Shown: positions 11,425-21,379 of the stretch, piece by piece
Position numbering within the stretch: position 1 is the stretch's first letter
Layout of the letters: each line of letters begins with the position of its first letter
DNA from: Anastrepha obliqua
Lineage: Eukaryota > Arthropoda > Insecta > Diptera > Tephritidae
Direction: 5' to 3'
NCBI RefSeq assembly: GCF_027943255.1
Contig: NC_072894.1
Span: 78,717,601 to 78,781,600, forward strand
Length of the DNA stretch: 64,000 bases
The notes under the pieces: generated by a model
What the model was told of the DNA's origin: nothing
Database searches by the model: none
What the model saw: the letters and a program-made list of their open reading frames with translations, nothing else
Translations under genes and position numbers: made by a program

Positions 11425-13080
11425 AATAAAATCGCAGAAACTATTATTTTTTTACCCCTAAGGTATAATTAACCTCTCATAAAAGCTCTTTGTTAGGCTG
11501 GCACAAATTCAGTTCTCAATACCAACTAATCGAAAATTCTGGGAAATTCCTGTTTCAAGAATTCATATTGCATAATTTTAACAGCAGGGCACAAAAGATG
11601 ATCAGTTATTAGACATGAGAACCTGCTAAGAAGCCAGTGCCTAGAGAGAACCACGCTGATTCACACCCGATCCGTAGTGAATTTTTCAGCGAATATATAG
11701 GCAAAATGTTATTTTTGATAACTTCATTTAATTTTTTTGTTTTTTGCTGCAGCTCTAAGCAACTAAATCCAAAAAAAAAAACAACAATAAAGAATCACAT
11801 TGAATAAATGTTAAATGTTAATAAACAGAGTAAATGAAGAAAATTAGATTGATTGTTGAGGGTGACGATCAAAGCGGCAGAGCCAAGAAAAACAAGTTAA
11901 TTCAATTTACGGTCACGTTGAGCAGAAAAATATTATTCTAAAAAAGAATCTTTAATTTAATAGAACGCAAAGCGTGTCAAAGCGTATAAAGAAATCAGGA
12001 ATGGTGTAGGCCGAAATGTCAAAGTCATTGGCTGCACCTGCTATTGGCATGTAGCTGTCACCCAATCAATCTTCATTACTTAAACAAACTAAATGCTAAA
12101 AAGCAGACAAAGTAAAAGTAAATTCAGCCATAGTTACTAGCAAATTCGTGTCTTCCGTTTGTGCGAATGTGTATGCCAATTTTTTTATCCCTAGAAAATA
12201 ACATATTAGGATAAGGCAACCTATGTCAGTCGAAATACATTACATCCAAAGTCAAGAAGTCAACTACAACTGTACAATACGTTTCACGGTCACACTGACC
12301 ACCGAATGGAATTAATTGGATTTCGCCAGCTATTGTGTCTTCATTACTTCCTCCTAATTCAATTAGTAATGACGTTGCATTCGCGATTACCACACTTGAA
12401 AGTGGGGCTGGTTATCTGCTCGCTTTCCGTATGCGGGTGGTGGTACGAGTATAGCAGGTAGCGGTGGCTTTGTTTTCGATATTTCCGTTGCCGGCCACAA
12501 CGCACAATCACAACACACACGCACAATGTGGTATTTAATCCGACTCCAGCAATACGACAATAAGTTTTAACTCACTGATAGATAACAAAACAAATAAAAG
12601 CCTTATTAAATACAGTTACGTACAGCGAAATAGTTGCAGTGCTTGCTGCTCTACCTTTTTACATGAAAATGTTTCGATAATTTTGGTTTCTTTAATGACT
12701 TATTAATATATATTTAGTCCACAATAAAAATATACTAATACTAAAGAAGTTTGCCCTAATTATCGCTGCAAAAATGATTACAACTTATCAATTATTTATA
12801 AAAAAATATGGATTTAGCAAATTTTCGAGCTTGCAATAACGGCTTTAAGGGGTCAACCCTTGTGTTCGGTTCGAAAAATCGCTTTCTGTTTTCAAAATTA
12901 CATATACAGGGTGATCTGTTTGGCATTTGGAATTTTATTATCGATGTTTTAAGCATCTTTTGACTGCGAAAATAGCATCCTTAATATACCGAAATTTAGA
13001 TACTAGACGTTCACAAAATGGATCGCTTTTGACTTAAACAAAGTTGATAAATATTGAATACATTTTATTTTCTTCAAAAA
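11425..13080. other. No gene recognised; one possible TTAA element end
   Basis: At 12845-12848 a TTAA is followed by GGGGTCAACCCTTGTGTTCG, resembling the G-rich starts of the TTAA elements at 18648 and 46590, but no partner end was found. At about 12907 CAGGGTGATCTG looks like a mariner-type terminus and may belong to the scrap at 13085. Confidence 0.35.
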
Positions 13081-13084
13081 TCGA

Positions 13085-13230
13085 ATAATCAGCGAATGAA
13101 TGGTGTTGTCAAGTGGCCGCCTGGAGACTGCGATTTGTTTAGGGCACCGCTAACAGTAAATGTTATACAAATGTTGCGTAAATCGAAGTTGCCATTGGTG
13201 AGATAAGTGCCGAAACTTACTGAAATATTT
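13085..13230 (+). pseudogene. Small mariner transposase scrap
   Basis: VKWPPGDCDLF at about 13108-13140 matches the WPPRSCDLTPLD block holding the third catalytic Asp of DD37D-type mariners, but the Asp-bearing end is lost. A frame change gives IEVAIGEISAE near 13180-13215, the matching downstream helix. Only about 145 bp survive. Confidence 0.45.
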
Positions 13231-13234
13231 GGTT

Positions 13235-13570
13235 GGCTTCTGTAAAGCCAACCGTGTAGGCAATTAAAAAAAATTATATTCCTAGTTTAAGCAAACATCC
13301 GACCAAACTCAGGTAAACTTTTAAGTATAGTCTTTATTTGCAAAATGTGCCAAAAGTTCTCTATGCGTCTGAGGTCGGTGGTATTACTAGGCCAGCGCGT
13401 CACCTGTTCTCCTTACATACGATATACCGTCTGAATGAAAGAGGTAAAAAATTGTATTTTCTGAGCAAATTTTCTTTCTCTAATCAGTGTTTTTGGTCAG
13501 TGGATACGGTGAACCATTTTCATCGTTATTGAAAGATCTTTGCCATCATAACTAAAGTAGTAAATTATCT
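13235..13570. other. No gene recognised
   Basis: A 64-codon open frame at 13338-13532 has no recognisable motif. Confidence 0.35.
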
Positions 13571-13574
13571 GAAG

Positions 13575-13800
13575 CTATTGACCAAATGTTATCCAGCTCC
13601 GGTACCAGTCTTGCGACCGTCGGTGTATAAAGTTTTTATCGCCCTTCCTAAGAGAGTAACCCGCGGAGAGTTGGCATGCTCGAAATCCATCAGTAGTTTG
13701 CTTCCTCTGACTGATGGTGGACTCTTGGCCTGTACATCCGATTACCAGTTTCCTGGTTACACCGTGTAGAATAATCATAGGGCAGAATTGCATTTAACGC
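13575..13800 (-). pseudogene. RNase H fragment of a non-LTR retrotransposon
   Basis: On the minus strand near 13640-13580 one frame reads LGRAIKTLYTDGRKTGTGAG, the first strand of a retrotransposon RNase H with its TDG catalytic Asp. The preceding residues are broken by frame changes. Only the domain start is left, and the rest of the element is absent. Confidence 0.55.
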
Positions 13801-13840
13801 TGCAGTCAAGGGGTGGACATTTGAGAGGGTATTCTCGATG

Positions 13841-13935
13841 GCGGCCGCCGTAGCCGAATGGGTTGATTACTATTCGGAAGTGCATAGGTTCAAAACCCTA
13901 ATAATGGAAGAAAATTTTTCTAAGAATAGAGAGAA
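13841..13935 (+). mobile_element. tRNA-headed SINE, copy 3 (family S1), head only
   Basis: GCGGCCGCCGTAGCCGAATG gives an A-box-like TAGCCGAATGG at 13851-13861, and GGTTCAAAACCC at 13888-13899 is a B-box-like element about 27 bp downstream. GAAAATTTTTCTAAGAAT follows. The body and tail are missing. Confidence 0.55.
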
Positions 13936-14161
13936 CATGCAGTTACTTGAATAAGTACAGTGACCGCCAGTGTATGTACATATACATGCTTTTACGTTAA
14001 AGTACAATACCTGGCCATTTAATTATGACCGATTATAAAAATTACATATTTATGGCTTTGAGAGCGAATAAATAGCAAACGGTTTTAAATCATTTAGAAA
14101 AGCTTATTTGTTTTTATTAAAAGCTTCTTGACATTTTTGCATTAAAAATATTTATTTTAAA

Positions 14162-15084
14162 CTAATATTTCGTGGCTCCTCCCCTTACTGTTAAGACGGC
14201 CGCAATTCGTTGAGGCATACTGGCTACGCACTGTGTTATTTTCGTCTTAAGATTTTAGTCACACATCTTTTATTCTGGTATTATTCCGCTGGTATACTGC
14301 CGATTTGAGGTATGCTCAACAATTTTCGATGGGGTTAAGGTCCGGTGAATTGCCAGGCAAAACCATTATTTCCATTGAATGCAGACAATTCATGCTCATC
14401 CTGGATGTGTGACATGGAGCTCCATCTTGCATAAAGGTGTATTCGTCTCTCGGACACTTCAGGGTTTCTAAATATGGCATCAAAACCTTTTCCAGCACCT
14501 CCATATACTGCATTGTTCCCCCATCAAAATGTAGCGGACCTGGTCCCTCTGAGGTTATACAGCCCCAAACCATAACACTGGGGGGTGTTTGACCCTTGGA
14601 AGTACACACTCTTCAGAATATCGTTCTCCGGCTCTTCTGCGGACAAAATTTGCTGTTTTTGTGACCGCTTCCAATCGGCATTCATCGCTGAAGATGATCT
14701 GTGAGAAGAAAAACACAACCACAAAAAAGTGTGAATATTCACATCTTCTTACTACTGCTATTTGACAAAGGAAAAAATGTTTTTTTAAACTTACTTTTTT
14801 CCAATATTCCGCGTCGAAGGCTCTGTGAAGTTGTGCCCAAAGTTTCCGCCGATTTCGCATACAGGGTGTTAGTTTTGGCGTTTTTGCTGGACGTCTGCAA
14901 AAAAGTCCATTTTCGTATAAGCGTCGTCGTAACGTTCTTTCCGAAACATTTACTCTAGATTCCTGAACCTCTCTTAAAATCATCCGACTTGAAGCATCTC
15001 TGTTCCAGAGAACTGTTTGGAAAGAACTGAAAGAACTGCAATTTGTTGCTTTTGTCCCGATGTCAAATCCGACTTTCGGCCCAT
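14162..15084 (-). pseudogene. Tc1-like DDE transposase with a probable intron
   Basis: An ATG at 15084 starts MGRKSDLTSGQKQQIAVL, but a deletion or frameshift soon follows. The frame resumes as SSRMILREVQ, then VSERTLRRRLYENGLF and HRAFDAEYWKK near 14800. A 32-codon insertion interrupts the protein just before IIFSDECRLEAV (first Asp). After a one-base shift near 14595 come PPSVMVWGCI, FMQDGAPCHTS (second Asp) and SPDLNPIENC (Glu). A TGA replaces the expected Trp after IENC, and the C-terminus ends RGGATKY, stop at 14162. The second Asp to Glu spacing is two residues short of the usual 34. It is inactive. Confidence 0.82.
14699..14794 (-). other. Probable spliceosomal intron inside the Tc1-like transposase
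   Basis: On the minus strand AAA is followed by GTAAGTTTAAAA at 14794, and the segment ends in TTTTTCTTCTCACAG at 14699, a strong pyrimidine tract and AG. Removing these 96 bases joins ...EYWKK to IIFSDEC in frame, as expected for the family. The segment is a multiple of three and has no stop, so unspliced reading adds 32 mostly hydrophobic residues. Introns in Tc1-like transposases are known (Minos has one), but here splicing is inferred. Confidence 0.7.
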
Positions 15085-15499
15085 TTTCTAAAAAAACTCT
15101 TTAAATTGAAAAAAAGGATAATCCACGTGACAAATTGAAAAGATATGTATATTTTGTACTTACTGTTGTTATATTTTAGATATATGAATATTCACTATTC
15201 AATTCTTTCACTTTTCAGACGATCTCAATTAGTTTTTTTATGCTTCTCACACAAGATCGAATTAATTCGCACTGGCACTGGCACACTTAGCTTTTCACTT
15301 ATAAGCAAAAAAACTGATCCTTTTCTAATCGTCGCAGGTCAATTGACCGGAAATTCTTAAAAACATCTGAGAACAGGTTAAAACCCCCTTAATACCCTTT
15401 TTTATTTGGAAAAACCCAAATTGGATTGAAAATTTTACCTGATATTTGAAGTTTTCAGAAAAAATGCCATCGGTCATAATTCAATGGCCAGGTACTGTA

Positions 15500-15950
15500 T
15501 ATATGTGCATAGATAAGTACATATAAGCAGCTTACATTGTCTCAAAAGCATATAATTTTTATTTACTGCAATTTGTCTTTTTCTTCTATTTTTCTGCCCT
15601 CGAAGTAAATGTGTTTTTGTTTTCGTTTGTTACTATTTTTCACTAGCGCTTATCATATTAAATCTAATTTTGCTTCAAAAGTCCACATACATTTCGTCAA
15701 AGAAGTGTTTTGACATCCACTAATCTAGCGAAATTCAGACATATTGCTTGAGAAATGCAAATGATTCATAAGCCAATCGTAGAAAATATACATATAAACA
15801 CAAAGCAAAGCAAAAACAATATACACTTCAGAAACAGCTGGTAAGAAAGCCCTTTTACAGTTGCAATTAATAGCATTAAGTAATATTAAAAAAAAATGAA
15901 ATGTGAAGCAATACTTTGTATGGCACCCCAAGCATCTATAATACTTTGTA
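15500..15950. other. No gene recognised
   Basis: AT-rich spacer between two minus-strand Tc1 pieces. No motif seen. Confidence 0.4.
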
Positions 15951-15954
15951 GTCT

Positions 15955-16290
15955 GCTTCCCGTAGAATGAATAATCTTTCGAATATCATAGATTTGTGCC
16001 AGAATATTACATCATCAATAGCTATTTGGTTGAGCCAGGCACACACTAGCGAAAGATAACTGCTTTTCAAAATGCTGTGCAGAGAGCAAAGACTTCTTTG
16101 GGGAACTCGGGAAGTATGCGCAAACTTCGACACCACACAAATCTCCAAATTCCCTATCAAGAATTCTTGGCGAGATCTGAGGGTTTGCAGCTATTTTTTC
16201 AACAAAATACGTTCGATGCGGTCAGATATTTTCCGTGATCTTCCACTTGCAGATTTTGGCTCCAGCCTATTTTCATATTTAACACGATTT
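15955..16290 (-). pseudogene. Tc1-like transposase N-terminal remnant
   Basis: From about 16260 downward the minus strand reads ASGRSRKISDRIERI, a degraded bridge, AANPQISPRILDREFGDLCG, then VCAYFPSSPKKSLLSAQ, and in another frame an IAIDDVIFWHKSMIF block. This is the order of the second helix-turn-helix and first catalytic strand of Tc1 transposases, where DDVIFSDES would be normal. The catalytic Asp appears replaced. The rest of the core is absent. Confidence 0.55.
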
Positions 16291-16294
16291 ATTA

Positions 16295-16700
16295 TGTTAT
16301 AAATAATTTGTCGGGTTGAATAAAACATTGCTGATAACTGTTTTTCTTATTGTACTCGTATAATTATAATAGATGGACTCAGAAACCTGAAATAACGTCC
16401 ATTCTCCAGGCATTTTTGTGTTCTTTATAATTTATCATACGTACGATTTGTTGATTTGTTGATCAACAAGTCACTCTTACGATCACTTTATGACTGATGG
16501 ATGACTAACGCGTGTGTAACAGCATAATGAGATAACGGTTTCTCAAATCATTTTAGCAAGTGATGCCGAAAACCAAGTGGTATCTAGGGAGGATAGTGTG
16601 ATTAGAGTAGTTGATTTCTTTTTCTTCCATTCGCCTTTAATTTAAAAATGCTAGTAAAACGGAATGACGGAAAGTTGAGGTTCTTGTGCTGGTATATCAT
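16295..16700. other. No gene recognised
   Basis: Unassigned AT-rich sequence. It could include the 5' non-coding part of the preceding Tc1 remnant, but no terminal repeat was found. Confidence 0.35.
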
Positions 16701-16703
16701 ATA

Positions 16704-17046
16704 CAGTGAGTCAAAAAAGTATTGGTACTACACTTGAAAAATCAAAGTTCTCAGTGCTATAACTTTTCTTCTAATGAGAGTATATAAAAAAATAGAAAAC
16801 GGCATTTTCTTAATGTATTTATTTATAACGTATCTGAACAAACAAAAAAAAAATTAATAGCGACATAGGTTCAGAAGCTCAACCTGGGAAGTTAAAATAA
16901 GGCACAAATTCACATCAAAAAAGTATTGGCACGGACAGCGTAACCAGCTTGCTCCATTGCAGCTGTACGAGTAACAAGCTAATACTTTGTGGGCCCGCCT
17001 TTAGACTGAATAACGGCCTGCAAACTTCTCTTCATCCTATTTACCA
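16704..17046 (-). mobile_element. 3' end of a Tc1-like element with IR/DR-type repeats
   Basis: CAGTGAGTCAAAAAAGTATT near 16704 is a Tc1-style terminus preceded by TA. A second, similar TCAAAAAAGTATTGGCAC lies about 205 bp inward (near 16916), the inverted-repeat/direct-repeat arrangement known from Sleeping Beauty-type ends. On the minus strand the transposase C-terminus LVNRMKRSLQAVIQSKGGPTKY, broken into LVNRMKRSLQ and AVIQSKGGPTKY here, stops near 16979. The element is cut at about 17047, where a non-LTR fragment begins. Confidence 0.7.
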
Positions 17047-17049
17047 GCC

Positions 17050-17273
17050 AAAATGGGTACCCCTCACAACACATACTGTCACTGTTGTAAACATCCGGAG
17101 AAAAAGGAAACAATCTTCCATTCCCTCTGTGAATGCCCTGCCTATGAGGAAGGACAGAATGATAACCCTGGGCCAACCGCTGTTCGAGAGTCTCGAACAA
17201 CTGTCTGGCTTAGACATCAACAACCTAATAAGGTTCTTAAACTGCACAGGCTGGATATAGTCATGCTGTAAAT
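17050..17273 (+). pseudogene. 3'-terminal fragment of a non-LTR retrotransposon
   Basis: One frame gives YCHCCKHPEKKETIFHSLCE, the C-x2-C...H-x4-C knuckle. After a frame change it gives LFESLEQLSGLDINNLIRFL and NCTGWI, then a stop: the standard end of I-clade-like ORF2 proteins. It resembles the tails at 36240-36380 and 60600-60750 but is not the same copy type. It begins exactly where the Tc1 remnant ends, so it was probably inserted there. Confidence 0.7.
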
Positions 17274-17422
17274 AACCGTTAAACAAGTTGGTAACGAGGA
17301 TGTGGCAACAAAATAGTGCGGAAGCGCTAGTTGGATTCTGGAAGAATCACCACTTTAACCAACCTGCCAATCTACAAAGACATGCTTAAAACGGCTGTTA
17401 TGAGTCAACATGTGTACAACTG

Positions 17423-17791
17423 AAGGGTTGTTCAATAAGGGCGGGTAGATGTTGAAAGGTAATAAAATGGCGTTTGCTGTGTGGCTTGTAGCGCCGTCCT
17501 GCTGGAACCACATGTCGTCTAGGTCCATATGGTTCAATATGGGCCATAAGAAATTGGAAGGGCCACCACGTCTACCGAAAAATGGGCGCAATGCGCGCAA
17601 CGTTTGCGTTAATGAACACTCATTTTGTTAATAAAGTTTTATCATTTGAACGTGCTGTTGAATCGTGTAACTTGCCATGATGATTTGGCATTAACAACTG
17701 AATAATAAACAAAAGATTTGACAGATGTCACCAAAACAAAATGGTTGCCACAGGGCGCCAAAATCGACCCGCGCCAATTGAAAAACCCTTT
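17423..17791 (-). mobile_element. Internally deleted mariner (MITE-like) with inverted ends
   Basis: AAGGGTTGTTCAATAAGGGC at 17423 matches, inverted and imperfectly, AAGGGTTTTTCAATTGGCGC read from 17791. The minus-strand ATG at 17678 starts MASYTIQQHVQMIKLY, one stop, QNECSLTQTLRALRPFFG. The frame then jumps to NFLWPILNHMDLDDMWFQQD and GATSHTANA (second catalytic Asp). DNA-binding and catalytic pieces are fused by a deletion of most of the gene. At 369 bp it resembles a MITE caught in formation. Confidence 0.75.
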
Positions 17792-17794
17792 ACT

Positions 17795-18640
17795 TCGAGT
17801 CAAATATTCCAGCACTTGTCAAAAAAAGCGCTTATTGTCTGCCCAGTTCGGTGTATACTATTTTTCAATCGAGTTTCAACTAACTTTTCGGTGAACTATG
17901 AACTTGAAATTTTCAACAAAGCTATCAATGATAACGTATTTCTCTTTCTTATGGAACTGCCCTATGGACTCTCGTACAAAATGAAGTATATTCTTATAAA
18001 AAGTAATTGCAATAAAAAAATGTATAATAAATAGTCAAAACTTCTGAATATGTGCTATTTTTTGTAAGTCTGCAACGGAGTAAAGAATTAATGTTCTAAA
18101 ATTGTAGATCTTCGAATTAGTACGCACACAGACATCGACTTATCTTAAAGTGTGTTCCTGATAAGATTTCTCTTCGAACTTTCCTTTTTAGTATATGTAT
18201 TTGGTTCATGAGTTAACATATCTTTCTTTTTTGAAATTAATAAACCATATTCCCACGGAAGTTCATGATAAGTATTTAAGCCTATCGTTTACATGCACTT
18301 TGCTTTTATTGATTTATGGTTGTTCGAACCGTTTTTTAGCCACTTGTACAAAATATTCAAATCTGGGAGTCAGTATTCGATTACAACATTGAAATTTGAT
18401 ACTTTTCTCTCTACCATTACATGTATACATACATATACTTATGCACATACATATGTATATACTTATAAATGTTTACTCTGAAAGGCTACTTATCGATCTT
18501 TTTCTTATCGCACTTCGTTGTGGGGCATTTGAGTAGATCTGTTGAACAAACATGTGGAATGTTTTTGACCATTTTTTTGTATGTATGTATATACAAGTAC
18601 ATATTGTATTTGTAGTAGTTTTGATAAAAGAATACCCTGT
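17795..18640. other. No gene recognised
   Basis: Contains TATG/CATA-rich simple sequence at 18420-18470 and 18580-18605. Open frames at 17741-18034 and 18195-18481 lack recognisable motifs. Confidence 0.4.
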
Positions 18641-18647
18641 GACTTAA

Positions 18648-19546
18648 GGGGTTAGGGATAGTCAGAGGACCGAAAAAATTATGATTTTCAATAATCTTTA
18701 TTTTTGCTAGCCAATTGCTTTATTTTCCAAAAATAAAAACATAACATTAATACATCTTGTTGCGACTTAACTTTAGCAAAATATTAACAAAAAAAAAAGA
18801 GTAATTGTAAAAGTTATCGCTGTTTGTGTGGATCCCGTTTCTCCAGAAGTCCCTTGCGGTGATCATCACAAGTCCTTGGATATCCATCTAAAATAAATCG
18901 GACAAGAGAAATGAGTTTTATTAAAAGATAATAGTGTGCCTGATCCAAGCTTTTTTAAAACTAACAATATGGCGACCTCAGGAATTATTTTTCAGACCTT
19001 TGAGAAAAAAATCGACAATTAAGTGCTTAAAAAACGAAATTTTGAAAAAATCCTTCTATCAGGCACGAGTTTTTTATGTTTTTCAAAAGCAGTATAAATT
19101 TTGTTTAAATCAACAAAGCGGTTTTTAAGTTACAGTGATCACCCATTCAAAAACATAGTTTTGAGAAAAACACCTTTAAAGTTTTGCTATCGATTTATGT
19201 AGAGTTATACGAATTATCTAATTACTTACACTGTGTCATCTATTCCTGGGCCATATAAGTAATAGTTCTTCAGCAGCTTCCAAAATATCGATTTGCTGTT
19301 GCCTACGTAGCATTCTACCTTCTCGAGTGTTATCGTTAGCGTGCTTATCTGCCACTTTCATATGTGCAGCATCCATTTTTTCAGCTCGGGAGTGCCCGAG
19401 CGCCCTTTTTTAATTGTTGAATAACTCGAAAAGTATTTGTCGGATTCACTTAAAATTTTCACACAATATTTTTGAGATATTATGCTTTAAGAAAATGCAA
19501 AATCAAAAAATCCAATTTTTTTTTAATTCTGACTACCCCTAACCCC
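18648..19546. mobile_element. TTAA-flanked non-autonomous DNA element (899 bp)
   Basis: The ends read GGGGTTAGGGATAGTCAGA inward from 18648 and GGGGTTAGGGGTAGTCAGA inward from 19546: one mismatch in 19. Both are flanked by TTAA (18644-18647 and 19547-19550). A TTAA duplication suits piggyBac- or Sola3-type transposition. No transposase is present. On the minus strand an exon-like segment near 19390-19230 precedes GTAAGT and then a GTGTTTTTCTC block. The element at 46590-47486 has the same layout and nearly the same length, with different end sequences. Confidence 0.8.
19230..19390 (-). other. Exon-like peptide segment with splice-donor match
   Basis: The minus strand reads EKMDAAHMKVADKHANDNTR, then EGRMLRRQQQIDILEAAEEL. 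After a small frameshift LYGPGIDD follows, and GTAAGT lies at 19229-19224. The I-L-x-A-x-E-x-L-Y-G-x-G-I-x-D pattern is shared with the segment at 47132-47329. I do not recognise the parent protein. Confidence 0.5.
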
Positions 19547-19554
19547 TTAAGGGT

Positions 19555-20550
19555 TTCGAATATCTGCAAAGTATTTTGGAAAATTTATTTATTTCATAGG
19601 ATATTAGAGTCCATATATGTATACGTAGGCACATAAATTGTAAAATTCTAAGAAAAAATATAATTTATTGAAAACAATTTTGTTACAATTTTCTAGATAA
19701 AAAATGCCAAATACATACCTACACATATCTAACCAGCTCTATTACTCTTTCTTTAGTGTTTCATTATCTTTGAAATATGGACAAATTTCAGAGTTATTTG
19801 TTATAGAATGTTTTTAAATAGGCGAGATCTACATCAAGGGACAAAATATGTAAATTTTACTCAACATCAATAAAAAAGGCAAAAGTAAGAGATGTCTGTC
19901 TACCCTTTGCTTCGACTAGAAGCGTTAATATGTGCACAATGTTGTTTTTTTAATAGATCTGCATTTATTCTTAAAAATATCATCATCAAATATATGTTAT
20001 CAAAGGATAAAAAAAAAATCAAAATGCATAGAAAAACAAATATAAAATAAAAACCAAAATATTCATTGTGCTTCACATTTTCCACCTTTTTCAAAATAAC
20101 CCGATGTTGTTATCAAATTGACACAAGAGACTGGCGCGTGTTGGAGAAACTATCCGCATTGTACCAAAAATTATTTATATCTAAACGATAATTTTAAATC
20201 GTTAGTTGAGTTCAATTTGTATAATTTTCCATATACCTCCTATACATACAATATATCGTATGACCCTAAACATAATGAATTTCACTATTGATTTCCCTAT
20301 CCGCCTTTTTTAAACATTTAATTATTAATATTCGAAAACTTTAAGTACACATGAAACACAAATTTAAACTAAATCTTGATTCTTGAATACAATGTTAATT
20401 CGTATATTTTCTTCTTTACAGGTAACTATTTTGTGGAAAAATTATATGAATATCTGAAAACAAAAACGAGTGAGTCAGCTCAGACATTATGTTTATTCTA
20501 TTTAAAATAATTGCCAACCCTTTTTTTGCAATACATAAAAATACAAAAAG
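19555..20550. other. No gene recognised
   Basis: AT-rich, with no repeat ends or coding support. Confidence 0.4.
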
Positions 20551-20559
20551 CCGAATTAA

Positions 20560-21371
20560 CCCTCCGTTGGGCAACCAAGTCTGGCCCTTTTTCGACTTTG
20601 GACGCGAATTCAACGTATTTCTATTATAACTAATGTCCTAAGCTTCCAGGTAACTTCCTTAATCTTTTATCGATTTATGGTAATAACTTTTGACAATGAT
20701 GCTTAAACAGGACGAAAAAAAGGATTTAAAACGTTACACCTTCGGTTGGGCACCTCGGGTCTGGCATTTTTGTATTTGCTAGGAAGCTGATGGGCTCAGA
20801 AAAAATGATGCGAGACGAAATTTTTGATGACGTAATCGATCATATTGGTCCTTGCAAACATCGAAAATCGTATGAATAATGCAGCCAATTACTATCCCTG
20901 GGAATATTCTAATCAACCAACCAATCGAAGCCGATACACTCACAGCGAAATGAGATTGTTGTTTTTGTCTACAAGAGGCGAAAAGCTTCGTTGAAAAACT
21001 CGTTTCTATTGTCTTGTATGCAAGATTTCAGTATGTTTTGCTTGCCTTCCACCAAATCCATAGGTAAATATTATTTCACATTTTACCATAACTTGCATTG
21101 CAATCAACTTTTTTTCTTCAACCTTTATCGAAATGAGTCAAAAGAAAGAACAAAACATAAAAATCCTTTTTTCGCAAACCAAAATATTTTGGGCGGTTAT
21201 TTTTGCCTCTGCACTTAGCTCAATGTATGCCAAAACCAATGGAAAAGCCAATAAATTAAAAATATATGCCTGCAATACTTAAAAATGAATTATAAATGTG
21301 GCGCATTTCTCCATACAAAAGCATGTAAGTACATAGGGGTCTGGCCAGACCCGGGTGCCCAACTGATGGTT
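20560..21371. mobile_element. Decayed piggyBac-like TTAA element with three related ends
   Basis: TTAA (20556-20559) is followed by CCCTCCGTTGGGCAACCAAG. A second TTAA (20726-20729) is followed shortly by CCTTCGGTTGGGCACCTCGG. The right end, read inward from 21371, is ACCATCAGTTGGGCACCCGG, with TTAA at 21372-21375. All three share GTTGGGCA and a GTCTGGC block. Either the element is 812 bp with an internal end-like repeat, or a 642-bp copy sits beside a solo end. GGTCTGGCCAGACC at 21338-21351 is a perfect palindrome. No transposase motif was recognised inside. Confidence 0.6.
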
Positions 21372-21379
21372 TTAAATGG

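Larger units (their letters stand above)
14005..15497 (-). mobile_element. Tc1-like DNA transposon with both termini
   Basis: Inverted ends begin CAATACCTGGCCATTTAATT at 14005 and, read inward on the other strand from 15497, CAGTACCTGGCCATTGAATT. The match runs about 29 bp with two mismatches. Both are flanked by TA (14003-14004, 15498-15499), as for Tc1/mariner insertions. The 1493-bp element holds one minus-strand transposase pseudogene, described separately. Length and ends are normal for Tc1-like elements. Confidence 0.88.
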
